From Pseudomonadota bacterium (GTDB lineage Bacteria > Pseudomonadota > Alphaproteobacteria > Rhizobiales > Rhizobiaceae): a stretch of DNA of 8,820 bases. Below the pieces are notes generated by a model. The model did no database searches and was not told the DNA's origin. It worked only from the letters and a program-made list of their open reading frames with translations. Below are positions 1 to 6,646 of the stretch, in pieces. The position numbers and the translations under genes were made by a program. Location of the stretch: the NCBI GenBank assembly GCA_023428515.1, contig JAEYXI010000272.1, positions 1 through 8,820 on the forward strand. The letters are read 5' to 3'. Within the stretch, counting starts at the first letter, position 1, and each line of letters begins with the position of its first letter.

Positions 1-575
1 GCGAGCAAGGCCCCGACAGCCGTGATCGCCGTCACGAAGCCGTCGGCCAGCCGGCCGCCTTTCGCATCGTCTAACAGTCCGGCGACGATCGAATCCCACA
101 TGTCCTGCGGCACTTTGGCGTCGATGCCGGCATCCGCGACGATCTCGGCGTAGCGCTCCGCCAGCGACACGAAGATCAGCACGCCGGTCCGGTCGGCGGT
201 CAGGTGGACGTTGCGCGCCAGGAACTGTTTCAGCACGTTGTCGTGCGCCCGCATGTACTGCCAGCGCCGCGGCGCCAGCCTGATGCGCAGCGAGGGGAAG
301 GCGTAGACCAGGACCAGTGCGGCGGCGAGCGCGAGCAACTGCGCGCTGACGAACACGGGAAGGCGCATGGAAAGCCACCAGCTTTCCAGGAGGAAGGCGA
401 CGGCAAGGCTGATCACCAGGATCGCCACGGTGACGATCATCGCCGCGGAGAAGAAATAGCCGTCGCTGCGGCGCGCCACCACGCAGTAGATTTCGCCCGA
501 CGTCGTCGCCTCGGCTGCGCGGATCGCGGCGGCGATGCGGGCGTGTTCCTGTTCGGTCATGGTCTCGTCAGCCAT
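1..575 (-). CDS. TPM-domain membrane protein (COG3762-like), 3' end cut by window
   Basis: The start is ATG at 575; 191 full codons are visible before the window edge, so the C-terminus is missing, probably by a few tens of residues judging from family length. The N-terminal half (residues 8-36) includes AEATTSGEIYCVVARRS, typical of the start of a TPM fold. Two hydrophobic segments follow at about 41-63 and 74-95, and a second half (about 122-170) includes the stretch DRTGVLIFVSLAERYAEIV. The TPM-like fold therefore seems to be interrupted by a membrane hairpin, which would leave both halves in the cytoplasm (topology inferred). A GGGGAG ribosome binding site (583-588, minus strand) lies 7 bases before the ATG, inside the last codons of the upstream TPM gene. 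Third gene of the lemA operon. Its biochemical role is unknown; TPM-domain proteins elsewhere have been linked to phosphatase activity and photosystem II repair, and neither can be assigned here. Confidence 0.85.
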   Translation of the reverse strand, partial: MADETMTEQEHARIAAAIRAAEATTSGEIYCVVARRSDGYFFSAAMIVTVAILVISLAVAFLLESWWLSMRLPVFVSAQLLALAAALVLVYAFPSLRIRLAPRRWQYMRAHDNVLKQFLARNVHLTADRTGVLIFVSLAERYAEIVADAGIDAKVPQDMWDSIVAGLLDDAKGGRLADGFVTAITAVGALL

Positions 576-1451
576 CTACCAGCTCCCCGACGAACCGCCG
601 CCACCCGACGATCCTCCGCCGCCCGAAAAGCCGCCGCCGCCCGACGAACCGCCCGACCAGCCTCCGCCTCCTCCCGAATATCCGCCGCCCGACCAGCCGC
701 CGCGGGACGCGCGACGGCCACTCGAATTGTAGTTGAAGGTCATGCCGAGCCACTCGTAACGTCCTGGCCCAAGCCTGCGGCCGAAGATGCGCGGCAGGAT
801 CGCCATGGCGAAGCCGCCGAAGAAGATCGTCGCCCAGACGATGAAGAACAGGACCACGATCACGGTGTCGGGGTCCCAGCCTGACGTTTGCTGGTTGCGT
901 TTGGCGCGGGCCTCGAGCTCAGCGGCATTGCCTTCGAGCACCATGACGATGTCGTCGACCGCCTTAGAGATGCCACCAGAAAAATCGCCGGCGCGGAAGG
1001 CCGGCACCATCGTGTTCTCGATGATCAGCTTGGAATGGAGGTCGGTCAGCGTGCCTTCCAGCCCGTAGCCGACCTCGATGCGCATTTTGCGGTCGTCGCG
1101 CGCGACGAGAAGCAGGATGCCGTTGTCCTCGCCCGCCTGGCCGAGCCCCCATGCACGAAAGAGGCGGTTGGCGTAGGGCTCGATCTCCTCGCCGCCGAGG
1201 CTCGGTATCGTGGCGACCACGATCTGGTCCGACGATTTCTGCTCGAATGCCTGGAGCTTCTGGACGAGTGCGGTCTCGGCGACGGGATCGATCAGTCCGG
1301 CGTCGTCGACGACGCGTCCCGTCAGCGCCGGCATGTCCTGGGCGAACGACAGGCAAGTCAGGACAAGTACGGCGAGCAGGGCAAGGCCCAGGGCCTTCAG
1401 CCTGCTCGTCGTGCGTCGATGCGTCCGGACGCTGGATGCCACCAAACTCAT
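576..1451 (-). CDS. TPM-domain protein, secreted and membrane-anchored, with Gly/Ser-rich tail (YgcG-like, COG1512)
   Basis: A 291-residue protein. Residues 1-37 form a signal peptide with a long basic n-region (HRRTTSRLK), a hydrophobic core and a likely cleavage at SFA|Q. The TPM domain spans about 45-173, with the usual landmarks: VVDDAGLIDP near its start, EDNGILLLVARDDRKMRIEV in the middle, then GYGLEG. A membrane segment follows at about 195-219. The tail (243-291) is almost all Gly and Ser with spaced aromatics (GGW, GGY, GGF) and ends in Trp; such tails are common in this family. The start at 1451 lies 22 bases after the lemA stop, with a weak AGGCGG ribosome binding site. The expected topology is a periplasmic TPM domain and a cytoplasmic Gly/Ser tail (inferred). 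The name TPM_phosphatase is a family label; no activity can be read from the sequence. Confidence 0.92.
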   Translation of the reverse strand: MSLVASSVRTHRRTTSRLKALGLALLAVLVLTCLSFAQDMPALTGRVVDDAGLIDPVAETALVQKLQAFEQKSSDQIVVATIPSLGGEEIEPYANRLFRAWGLGQAGEDNGILLLVARDDRKMRIEVGYGLEGTLTDLHSKLIIENTMVPAFRAGDFSGGISKAVDDIVMVLEGNAAELEARAKRNQQTSGWDPDTVIVVLFFIVWATIFFGGFAMAILPRIFGRRLGPGRYEWLGMTFNYNSSGRRASRGGWSGGGYSGGGGGWSGGSSGGGGFSGGGGSSGGGGSSGSW

Positions 1452-1473
1452 GGCCGGATTTGCCGCCTGAGGC

Positions 1474-2103
1474 TCACCCGCCCTGCTGCTGCGTTCCGAA
1501 ATCCACCTTCGGCGGCTGCATGGCGTCGTCGGAGACGGTGAAGTTCTGGAACGGTTCGTTGCGGAACCAGAGCGAATTCCAGAGGATCGAGGGGAACGTC
1601 CTGAGCGAGGTATTGTAGACCCTGACCGCCTCGATGTAGTCGCGCCTGGACACCGCGATGCGGTTCTCCGTGCCTTCGAGTTGCGCCTGCAAGGCGAGGA
1701 AATTCTGGTTGGCTTTCAGGTCGGGATAATTCTCGACCACCGCGAGCAGGCGCGACAGCGCGCCGGTCAGGCCGGCCTGGCTGTCCTGGAACGCCTTGAA
1801 GGCGTTGGGGTCCGACAGCATCTCGGGCGACACCGTCACCTGCGTCGCCTTGGCGCGCGCCTCGACCACGCCTTCGAGCACTTCGCGCTCATGCGAGGCA
1901 TAACCCTTGACCGTCTCGACCAGATTGGGGATCAGGTCGGCGCGGCGCTGGTATTGGTTCAGCACCTCGCTCCACGCGGCCTTGGCCTGCTCCTCCAATG
2001 TGGGGATCGTGTTGTAGCCGCAGGCGGAAAGCAGTGGCAGGAAAGCCAGCACGAGCAGCGCCGGCAACAAACGCAAGGTGGACGATCTTTGGGGGGCAAG
2101 CAT
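1474..2103 (-). CDS. lemA: LemA family lipoprotein
   Basis: A 209-residue protein. I chose ATG 2103 because a strong GAGGGA site sits 6 bases upstream and because this start places a clean lipoprotein signal at the N-terminus. An in-frame upstream start at 2148 would add 15 residues but has no such support. The hydrophobic core LLPALLVLAFLPLLSAC ends in a lipobox (LSAC) with Cys28 as the lipidated residue, followed by Gly, so outer-membrane sorting is possible. The mature part is all-helical LemA sequence: EEQAKAAWSEVLNQYQRRAD and LIPNLVETVKGYASHE are the diagnostic stretch, then NRIAVSRRDYIEAVRVYN near the C-terminus. The function of LemA is poorly defined; it is often found beside TPM-domain genes, as here. 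It is the first gene of a probable lemA-TPM-TPM operon. Confidence 0.93.
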   Translation of the reverse strand: MLAPQRSSTLRLLPALLVLAFLPLLSACGYNTIPTLEEQAKAAWSEVLNQYQRRADLIPNLVETVKGYASHEREVLEGVVEARAKATQVTVSPEMLSDPNAFKAFQDSQAGLTGALSRLLAVVENYPDLKANQNFLALQAQLEGTENRIAVSRRDYIEAVRVYNTSLRTFPSILWNSLWFRNEPFQNFTVSDDAMQPPKVDFGTQQQGG

Positions 2104-2258
2104 GGGGGTTCCCTCGGGTTGCAGTCGAACCGTCGACACGTTTAGCACGATCGCCGGGTCGAATGACAGTTACGGAAATACCGGTGGTTGCAAAGCCGCC
2201 GGGACCTTTGAATGCCTGGCTTGAGCCGCTAGAACCGATGTGGAACTGGGAAGCCGGC
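2104..2258. promoter_or_regulatory. Divergent intergenic region between lemA and the small membrane-protein gene
   Basis: This 155-base gap separates two outward-facing transcription units, so it should hold promoters in both directions (inference from layout). I found no hexamer pair on either strand that I would call a promoter. A small imperfect hairpin can be drawn at 2181-2202 (CCGGTGG, 8-base loop, CCGCCGG); it has no T-run after it and does not look like a terminator. An in-frame ATG at 2163 could extend the downstream 85-residue protein by 32 residues, in which case the plus-strand leader would be shorter. Confidence 0.4.
2110..2115 (-). promoter_or_regulatory. Ribosome binding site that decides the lemA start
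   Basis: GAGGGA on the minus strand, 6 bases before ATG 2103. It supports the shorter LemA reading (209 residues) over the 224-residue alternative from 2148. Confidence 0.7.
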
Positions 2259-2516
2259 ATGACGAATGACCAGGACAGCGAGCAGAGGGCCGAATCGCGG
2301 CGTATCCTCGAACGCGTCTCGCGCGAGGCTCAAAGCGGCGGCCACTCGGCGATTGACCGGGCCACGCGTCGGGCGCGCGACCATGTCACCGCCGCCGATG
2401 TGGACCGCGACGACTGGGTCGAATATTGGGGCACGCGGATCGGCAGGACACTCGGGCTTTTGCTCCTCGTCGGGTTGATCGTGTGGCTCGTGCTTTATCT
2501 GGCACAAGACGAATAG
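2259..2516 (+). CDS. Small membrane protein of unknown function with one C-terminal membrane segment
   Basis: An 85-residue protein that I do not recognise as a named family. Residues 1-60 are highly charged, with Arg and Asp/Glu throughout (RRILERV, RATRRARDHV, DVDRDDWVEYWGTRIGR), and probably helical. Residues 64-82 form a single hydrophobic segment (LGLLLLVGLIVWLVLYL) followed by a short acidic end, AQDE. The protein looks tail-anchored, with the charged part in the cytoplasm (inferred). ATG 2259 has a GGGAAG-like site a few bases upstream; an alternative ATG at 2163 would add 32 residues rich in Pro and lacking a clear motif. The frame stays open further upstream, but that part overlaps the lemA start region and is not credible coding. 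It lies 35 bases before pdxY on the same strand and may be cotranscribed with it. Confidence 0.7.
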   Translation: MTNDQDSEQRAESRRILERVSREAQSGGHSAIDRATRRARDHVTAADVDRDDWVEYWGTRIGRTLGLLLLVGLIVWLVLYLAQDE

Positions 2517-2551
2517 CTCGGGGGCGCGAGTAGCTTGCGGCGGGTGACGGA

Positions 2552-3436
2552 ATGAATGGCAGTGCAGTCGAGACGCCGCGGGCGGTGATCGTCGTTTCGA
2601 GCCATGTGGCGCGCGGCTCGGTCGGCAACCGGGCTGCGGTGTTCGCCTTGGAGACGCTTGGCCATCCGGTCTGGGCGGTGCCGACCGTCGTGCTGCCCTG
2701 GCATCCCGGCCATGGTCCGGCAACCCGCATCGTGCCGGACGCGGACCAGTTCTCGGCCTTCATGAAGGATCTCGAACGCGCACCGTGGCTCGGCGAGGTC
2801 GCTGCCGTGCTTTCGGGCTATCTCGGCGATGCCCGCCAGGCGTCAGACGTCGCGGCGCTGGTGAAGCGGGTCAAGGCGCGCAATCCTGGCGCGCTCTACA
2901 TTTGCGATCCGGTGATGGGCGACGCCGGCGGGCTCTACGTGCCGGAGGCAACCGCGGTGGCCATGCGCGATCTTCTGCTGCCGCTTGCGGACATCGCCAC
3001 GCCCAACCGCTACGAGCTCGAATGGATCGTCGGTGGCAAGCTGGACGAAATGCGCTCCGTGATTGCCGCCGCGTTCGACCTCGGCCCGCCGCGCATGCTG
3101 GTGACATCGGCGCCGGCGATGATGGCGGGCGGCATCGGCAATCTGCTGGTCACGCCGACCGAGGCGCTGCTTGCCGAGCACCGCCAGATCCCAGGCCCGC
3201 CCAACGGACTCGGCGACCTGACCGCCGCCGTGTTCCTGGCTCGGCTGATGGCTGGCCAGCCCGATGCCAAGGCGCTGCAAACCACGACCGCCGCGGTCTA
3301 CGAGATCCTCGCCCGCACGGCCAAGCGCGGCGGCGACGAGTTGCAGCTCGAGACCGACGCGCGCAGCCTGTCGCACCCGATGGCGATGGTGCAGTTCCGC
3401 CATCTCAGCCATCCAGGCCGCGACAGGCGGGCATAG
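2552..3436 (+). CDS. pdxY: Pyridoxal kinase (PdxY type)
   Basis: A 294-residue ribokinase-fold enzyme expected to phosphorylate pyridoxal (and possibly related B6 vitamers) with ATP to give pyridoxal 5'-phosphate in the salvage pathway (EC 2.7.1.35), in the cytoplasm. Motifs seen in order: SSHVARGSVGNRAAVFALE at 16-34, the family's N-terminal substrate region; VLSGYLGDA; CDPVMGD at 118-124; ATPNRYELE with Asn152; and GLGDLTAAVFLA with Asp222 in the position of the catalytic base. The C-terminal part TAAVYEIL also matches PdxY. Length is normal for the family. The usual GxGD anion-hole motif is kept as GLGD, preceded by Asn rather than the more common Val/Gly context. The ribosome binding site is weak. 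The stop lies 2 bases before the next gene, pointing to coupled translation. PdxY is preferred over PdxK by these motifs, but substrate range is not proven. Confidence 0.9.
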   Translation: MNGSAVETPRAVIVVSSHVARGSVGNRAAVFALETLGHPVWAVPTVVLPWHPGHGPATRIVPDADQFSAFMKDLERAPWLGEVAAVLSGYLGDARQASDVAALVKRVKARNPGALYICDPVMGDAGGLYVPEATAVAMRDLLLPLADIATPNRYELEWIVGGKLDEMRSVIAAAFDLGPPRMLVTSAPAMMAGGIGNLLVTPTEALLAEHRQIPGPPNGLGDLTAAVFLARLMAGQPDAKALQTTTAAVYEILARTAKRGGDELQLETDARSLSHPMAMVQFRHLSHPGRDRRA

Positions 3437-3438
3437 TC

Positions 3439-4197
3439 ATGCCGCTCTCCGTCGGGGTCGATGGCTGTCCCGGCGGCTGGATCGCGGTCTGGCAGCCGGA
3501 TGGCGGTGAGCCCTCGGTTCGGGTGTTTCCGGCCTTCGCCGACCTGATCGGCGCCTTTCCTGGCGATGCGACGATTGCGGTCGACATGCCGATCGGCTTG
3601 CCGGAATTGTCACGACAGGGTGGACGCGGACCGGAAGCATTGGTGCGCCGGCTGCTCGGACAGCGCCAGTCGAGCGTCTTCTCCATCCCCTCGCGCGCCG
3701 CCGTCTATGCCGAAACGGCGCCCTTCACCACCGTCGCGGAGTGGTACGCGGCGCATCGCCGGGCGAGCGACGTGGCGATGGCCACGTCCGATCCGCCGCG
3801 CGGCGTGTCGATCCAGGCTTTCGGCATCTTTGCGAAGATCCGCGAGATCGACTTGCTGCTGCGCGAGCGTCGCGACCTCAGGGAACGCGTGATCGAGTCG
3901 CATCCGGAAGTCGCCTTCATGCGCCTCAACGGGGGCATTCCCATGCAATTGCCCAAGAAAATCAAGGGAACGGTCAATCCCGCCGGCATGGAGGAACGTA
4001 GGGTGTTGCTCTGCCGCCATGGCCACGAGCGGACATTCCTCGATCGAAGGCCACCCTCGGGTGCAAAGTCAGATGATTTCCTCGACGCCGCCTGCATGAT
4101 GCTTGTGGCCGGCCGCATCCGGCGCGGAGAGGCCGTCTCCTGGCCCGATCCGCCGGATCGTGACGCCTTTGGCATTCCCGTCGCCATCCATGCCTGA
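3439..4197 (+). CDS. DUF429 family protein (predicted RNase H-fold nuclease)
   Basis: A 252-residue protein. ATG 3439 is the right start: it opens directly on GVDGCPGGW (residues 6-14), the N-terminal signature of DUF429. The frame is open far upstream, but that part lies inside pdxY. Further family motifs are VDMPIGLP (48-55), the QSSVFSIPSRAAVY stretch (77-90), IESHPEVAF (152-160) and KSDDFLDAA (210-218). The acidic residues Asp8, Asp49, Glu157 and Asp212/Asp213 sit where an RNase H-like metal site could form, which is why the family is described as a predicted nuclease; I know of no firm function. It starts 2 bases after the pdxY stop, with the AGGCGG site inside the pdxY coding end, so the two are very likely cotranscribed. 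The link with vitamin B6 salvage is unexplained. Confidence 0.88.
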   Translation: MPLSVGVDGCPGGWIAVWQPDGGEPSVRVFPAFADLIGAFPGDATIAVDMPIGLPELSRQGGRGPEALVRRLLGQRQSSVFSIPSRAAVYAETAPFTTVAEWYAAHRRASDVAMATSDPPRGVSIQAFGIFAKIREIDLLLRERRDLRERVIESHPEVAFMRLNGGIPMQLPKKIKGTVNPAGMEERRVLLCRHGHERTFLDRRPPSGAKSDDFLDAACMMLVAGRIRRGEAVSWPDPPDRDAFGIPVAIHA

Positions 4198-4235
4198 TAT
4201 TGAGCCTTCATTGCAGTGCGAAAAGTTTTGTCGTT

Positions 4236-4240
4236 AAAGG
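4236..4240 (+). promoter_or_regulatory. Ribosome binding site that decides the carbonic anhydrase start
   Basis: AAAGG lies 7 bases before ATG 4248. It favours this start over an in-frame TTG at 4200, which would add 16 residues. No convincing promoter is seen in the 50-base gap 4198-4247. Confidence 0.6.
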
Positions 4241-4247
4241 TCCGGCC

Positions 4248-4901
4248 ATGGCTCATCTTCCCGACCACCTGCTCGCCGGCTACCGCAACTTCATGAGCGG
4301 CCGCTATGCCTCCGAGGGCTGGCGCTACCGTGAGCTTGCCCGAGAGGGTCAGGCGCCGGAGACGATGGTCATCGCCTGCTGCGACTCTCGCGCCGCGCCG
4401 GAATCGATCTTCGATGCCGGACCGGGCGAGCTCTTCGTCGCGCGCAACGTCGCCAATCTCGTGCCGCCCTACGAGCCCGACGGCGAATTCCATTCCACCT
4501 CGGCCGCGCTGGAATTCGCGGTGCAGAGCCTCAAGGTGAAGAACATCGTGGTCATGGGCCATGGCCGCTGCGGCGGCATCAAGGCGGCGCTGGACTCGTC
4601 CGCCGGACCGCTGTCGCCGGGCGATTTCATCGGCAAATGGATGAGCCTGATCGGGCCAGCGGCCGAAACCGTGTCGAGCAGCACTTTGATGACCGCCACC
4701 GAGCGCCAGACGGCGCTCGAACGCATCTCCATCCGCTATTCGCTTGCCAATCTGAGGACCTTTCCCTGCGTGAGCATATTGGAGGGGAAGGGCAGGCTGA
4801 CGCTCTACGGCGCCTGGTTCGACATCTCGACCGGCGAGTTATGGGTGATGAACCGGGAGACCGGCGATTTCGAGCGACCGGAAGAGACGCCCGAGGATTG
4901 A
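4248..4901 (+). CDS. Beta-class carbonic anhydrase
   Basis: A 217-residue zinc enzyme expected to interconvert CO2 and bicarbonate (EC 4.2.1.1) in the cytoplasm. The complete set of zinc and catalytic residues is present: Cys44-x-Asp46-x-Arg48 in the stretch ACCDSRAAPE, and His105-x-x-Cys108 in MGHGRCGG. Between them is the family stretch ELFVARNVANLVPPYEPDGE. Length is normal for the class. There is no signal peptide. The start at 4248 has a good AAAGG site. The gene is 50 bases downstream of the DUF429 gene on the same strand and may be the last gene of the pdxY cluster or have its own promoter. Its stop lies 16 bases from the stop of the convergent transporter gene; I see no clear hairpin with a T-run in that gap. 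Whether this is the cell's main carbonic anhydrase cannot be told from the window. Confidence 0.94.
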   Translation: MAHLPDHLLAGYRNFMSGRYASEGWRYRELAREGQAPETMVIACCDSRAAPESIFDAGPGELFVARNVANLVPPYEPDGEFHSTSAALEFAVQSLKVKNIVVMGHGRCGGIKAALDSSAGPLSPGDFIGKWMSLIGPAAETVSSSTLMTATERQTALERISIRYSLANLRTFPCVSILEGKGRLTLYGAWFDISTGELWVMNRETGDFERPEETPED

Positions 4902-4917
4902 CCCGGAGATTTGCTGA

Positions 4918-6144
4918 CTAGCGCACCGGGATCGTCGGCTCCGGCAGCGTACGCCACCACAGCCATGAGAGGATGGCGATCGTGCCCATCACCGGGATGA
5001 CCGTGGCCATGGCGATGACCGGGTCGCCGACGATCGCCGCTGCGATCCCGCCGACAAGCCCGCCGCCCATCTGGAAGAAGCCGTTCATCGAGGCCGCCGC
5101 GCCTGCCATGTGAGGGTAAGCGGCGAGCGAAGCGGTCGTCATCGCCGGCATGGTGAATGCGTTGCCGAAGACGAAAACGCCGACCGGCAGCATGACGGTC
5201 AGGAATGTCGGTTCGAGAAGCGTGAGGCTGAAGGCCATCAGAAGCGAGCCGAGACCGATGAAGACCAAGCCGATCGGCACCAACCGATACGCCCCCATTC
5301 GTCCCATGAGCTGCCGCACCACCAGCGAGCCGAAGAAGAAGCTGCCGGACTGCATCAGCATGCCAAGCCCGAATTCGGTCGGTGTCAGCCCCGCCTCGTC
5401 GATCAGGATGAAGGGCAGGATGGTGGCGAGCGTATAGATCGCGCCGAGGCCGCCGCCGAGCACCAGGCTGCAAAGCACGAAATAGGGATCGGTGAGCAGC
5501 GTGTGGTAGGACCGCGCCAGCGCCGCCGGACGAATGCGGCTGGGATCGCGCACGACGGTCTCCACCATGGAGAAACGCACCACCAGGATGATGACGACGC
5601 CGGCGATCATCATGAAGACGAAGATCGCATGCCAGCCTGCAAAGGTCAGTGTAAGACCGCCCAGCGTCGGCGCGAGCGCCGGTCCGATGCCGAGGATCAG
5701 CCCGATCAGGTTCATGATGCGGGCTGAGCTTTCATTGGTGAAGAGGTCGCGCACGATGGCCCGGGATATCGCGACACCCACCGCCGCGCCAACGCCCTGG
5801 AAGAAGCGCGCCAGCACGAGCAGTTCGATCGTCGGCGACAGCAGCGCCGCTACCGTCGCGGCGAGATAGATGACCATGAAGGCGAAGGTGATCGGCCTTC
5901 GCCCATAGCCGTCCGACAGCGGACCGCAGATCAGCTGCGCTAGGGCGAAGCCGGCGAAATAGGAGGACAGCGCCATCTTCACCGCAGCTTCCGTGGTGCC
6001 GAAGGCACGCACGATTTCCGGCATGGCCGGGGTGAACAGCGCCATCGAGATCGGGCCAATGCCGACCAGAAGCGCGCCGATCAACGAGACCTTCCGCTCG
6101 CTCATCACCGGCGTGGCCGCCGGCAGCGGGTTCGCCATGTTCAT
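4918..6144 (-). CDS. MFS multidrug efflux transporter, Bcr/CflA family
   Basis: A 408-residue major facilitator, probably with 12 membrane segments, expected to export drugs or other small hydrophobic molecules in exchange for protons across the inner membrane. Motif A is seen as GPLSDGYGRRP (74-84) between segments 2 and 3, motif B as RFFQGVGAAVGVAISRAIV with Arg113 in segment 4, and the antiporter motif C as GLILGIGPALAPTLGG (148-163) in segment 5. The form of motif C and the length fit the Bcr/CflA group. The ATG at 6144 overlaps the stop of the marR gene (ATGA), so translation should be coupled to the regulator; an in-frame Met two codons later is a less likely start. The real substrate is unknown; chloramphenicol, bicyclomycin or an exported metabolite would all fit the family. 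Confidence 0.92.
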   Translation of the reverse strand: MNMANPLPAATPVMSERKVSLIGALLVGIGPISMALFTPAMPEIVRAFGTTEAAVKMALSSYFAGFALAQLICGPLSDGYGRRPITFAFMVIYLAATVAALLSPTIELLVLARFFQGVGAAVGVAISRAIVRDLFTNESSARIMNLIGLILGIGPALAPTLGGLTLTFAGWHAIFVFMMIAGVVIILVVRFSMVETVVRDPSRIRPAALARSYHTLLTDPYFVLCSLVLGGGLGAIYTLATILPFILIDEAGLTPTEFGLGMLMQSGSFFFGSLVVRQLMGRMGAYRLVPIGLVFIGLGSLLMAFSLTLLEPTFLTVMLPVGVFVFGNAFTMPAMTTASLAAYPHMAGAAASMNGFFQMGGGLVGGIAAAIVGDPVIAMATVIPVMGTIAILSWLWWRTLPEPTIPVR

Positions 6145-6620
6145 GCGGCGGCGCCTTTTTCTCCAGCCGCGGTGTCGGCCCGCATCGCGGCAAGCGTTTC
6201 GCGCACCAGCTTCAGCTGTTCGAGCAGCCGATCCCAGTCCTTCCGGGGGATCTGGCGCGAGGCGTCGGCATGGACCGCAGCCGAGATCGGCATGGCGGCC
6301 TCCAACACCTTTTCGGCTGCCGGGGTGAGGTTCACGATCTTGGCGCGGCGGTCGGTGGGGTCCGGCTGGCGTTCGACGAGGCCGGCCGTCTCCAGCCGAT
6401 CGAGATAGGCGCTCAGCGTCATCGCCTCCAGCCCCATGCGCTCGGCGAGCACGTTCTGGCGTACCGCGCCGGCGCGGGCTGCATGGGCCAGCGTGCGGCG
6501 CTCGCCCGACGTGAGCGCGATGCCGGCCTCGCAGGCGCGTCGGTCCATCTCGGCGCTCAGCAGCCGCGAGATGTCGTTGACGATGAACCCGAAACTGTCG
6601 GGGTCGACGTAGTGGGGCAT
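6141..6620 (-). CDS. MarR family transcriptional regulator
   Basis: A 159-residue winged-helix DNA-binding protein expected to act as a dimer. Residues 10-35 and 115-148 are the dimer helices. The DNA-binding domain runs from about 38 to 105, with the recognition helix near 66-80 (TLSAYLDRLETAGLVER) and the wing DPTDRRAKIVNLTP, whose DRR pattern is typical of MarR. ATG 6620 is chosen because the domain begins normally there; an open frame continues 52 codons upstream but contains no family sequence and overlaps the operator-like palindrome. Its stop overlaps the start of the efflux gene, so it very likely represses its own two-gene operon until a ligand, perhaps an efflux substrate, binds. 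The ribosome binding site is weak. No Cys cluster suggests redox sensing; the single Cys30 lies in the first helix region. Confidence 0.93.
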   Translation of the reverse strand: MPHYVDPDSFGFIVNDISRLLSAEMDRRACEAGIALTSGERRTLAHAARAGAVRQNVLAERMGLEAMTLSAYLDRLETAGLVERQPDPTDRRAKIVNLTPAAEKVLEAAMPISAAVHADASRQIPRKDWDRLLEQLKLVRETLAAMRADTAAGEKGAAA

Positions 6621-6646
6621 GGCTAGCGGGCCAGTTCTTCGTTTTT

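Noticed and set aside
535..732. Plus-strand open frame encoding a proline-rich 65-residue peptide
   Set aside because: It is the antisense reading of the Gly/Ser-rich tail codons of the TPM gene, where GGC/GGA/GGG codons read as Pro on the other strand. It has no ribosome binding site of note.
888..1541. Plus-strand open frame (217 residues) opposite the TPM gene
   Set aside because: It is an antisense shadow; the minus-strand TPM protein has a signal peptide, a domain and a membrane segment.
2181..2202. Hairpin CCGGTGG / CCGCCGG as a terminator or riboswitch element
   Set aside because: It has only a seven-pair stem with one wobble, no T-run after it, and lies between divergent genes, where a terminator is not expected.
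2785..3438. N-terminal extension of the DUF429 frame through pdxY
   Set aside because: The extension is Arg-rich frame-shifted pdxY sequence; DUF429 begins with its own GVDGCPGGW signature just after ATG 3439.
3705..4562. Long minus-strand open frame (285 residues) across the DUF429 and carbonic anhydrase genes
   Set aside because: Its composition (His-, Arg- and Asp-rich with no motif) is that of a GC-rich antisense frame, and both genes on the plus strand are clear family members.
4902..4917. Bidirectional terminator between the convergent carbonic anhydrase and efflux genes
   Set aside because: The gap is only 16 bases and I see no stem with a T-run in it or at its edges.
5110..5727. Plus-strand open frame (205 residues) opposite the efflux gene
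   Set aside because: Low-complexity, His/Glu/Arg-rich antisense of membrane-segment codons; no family sequence.
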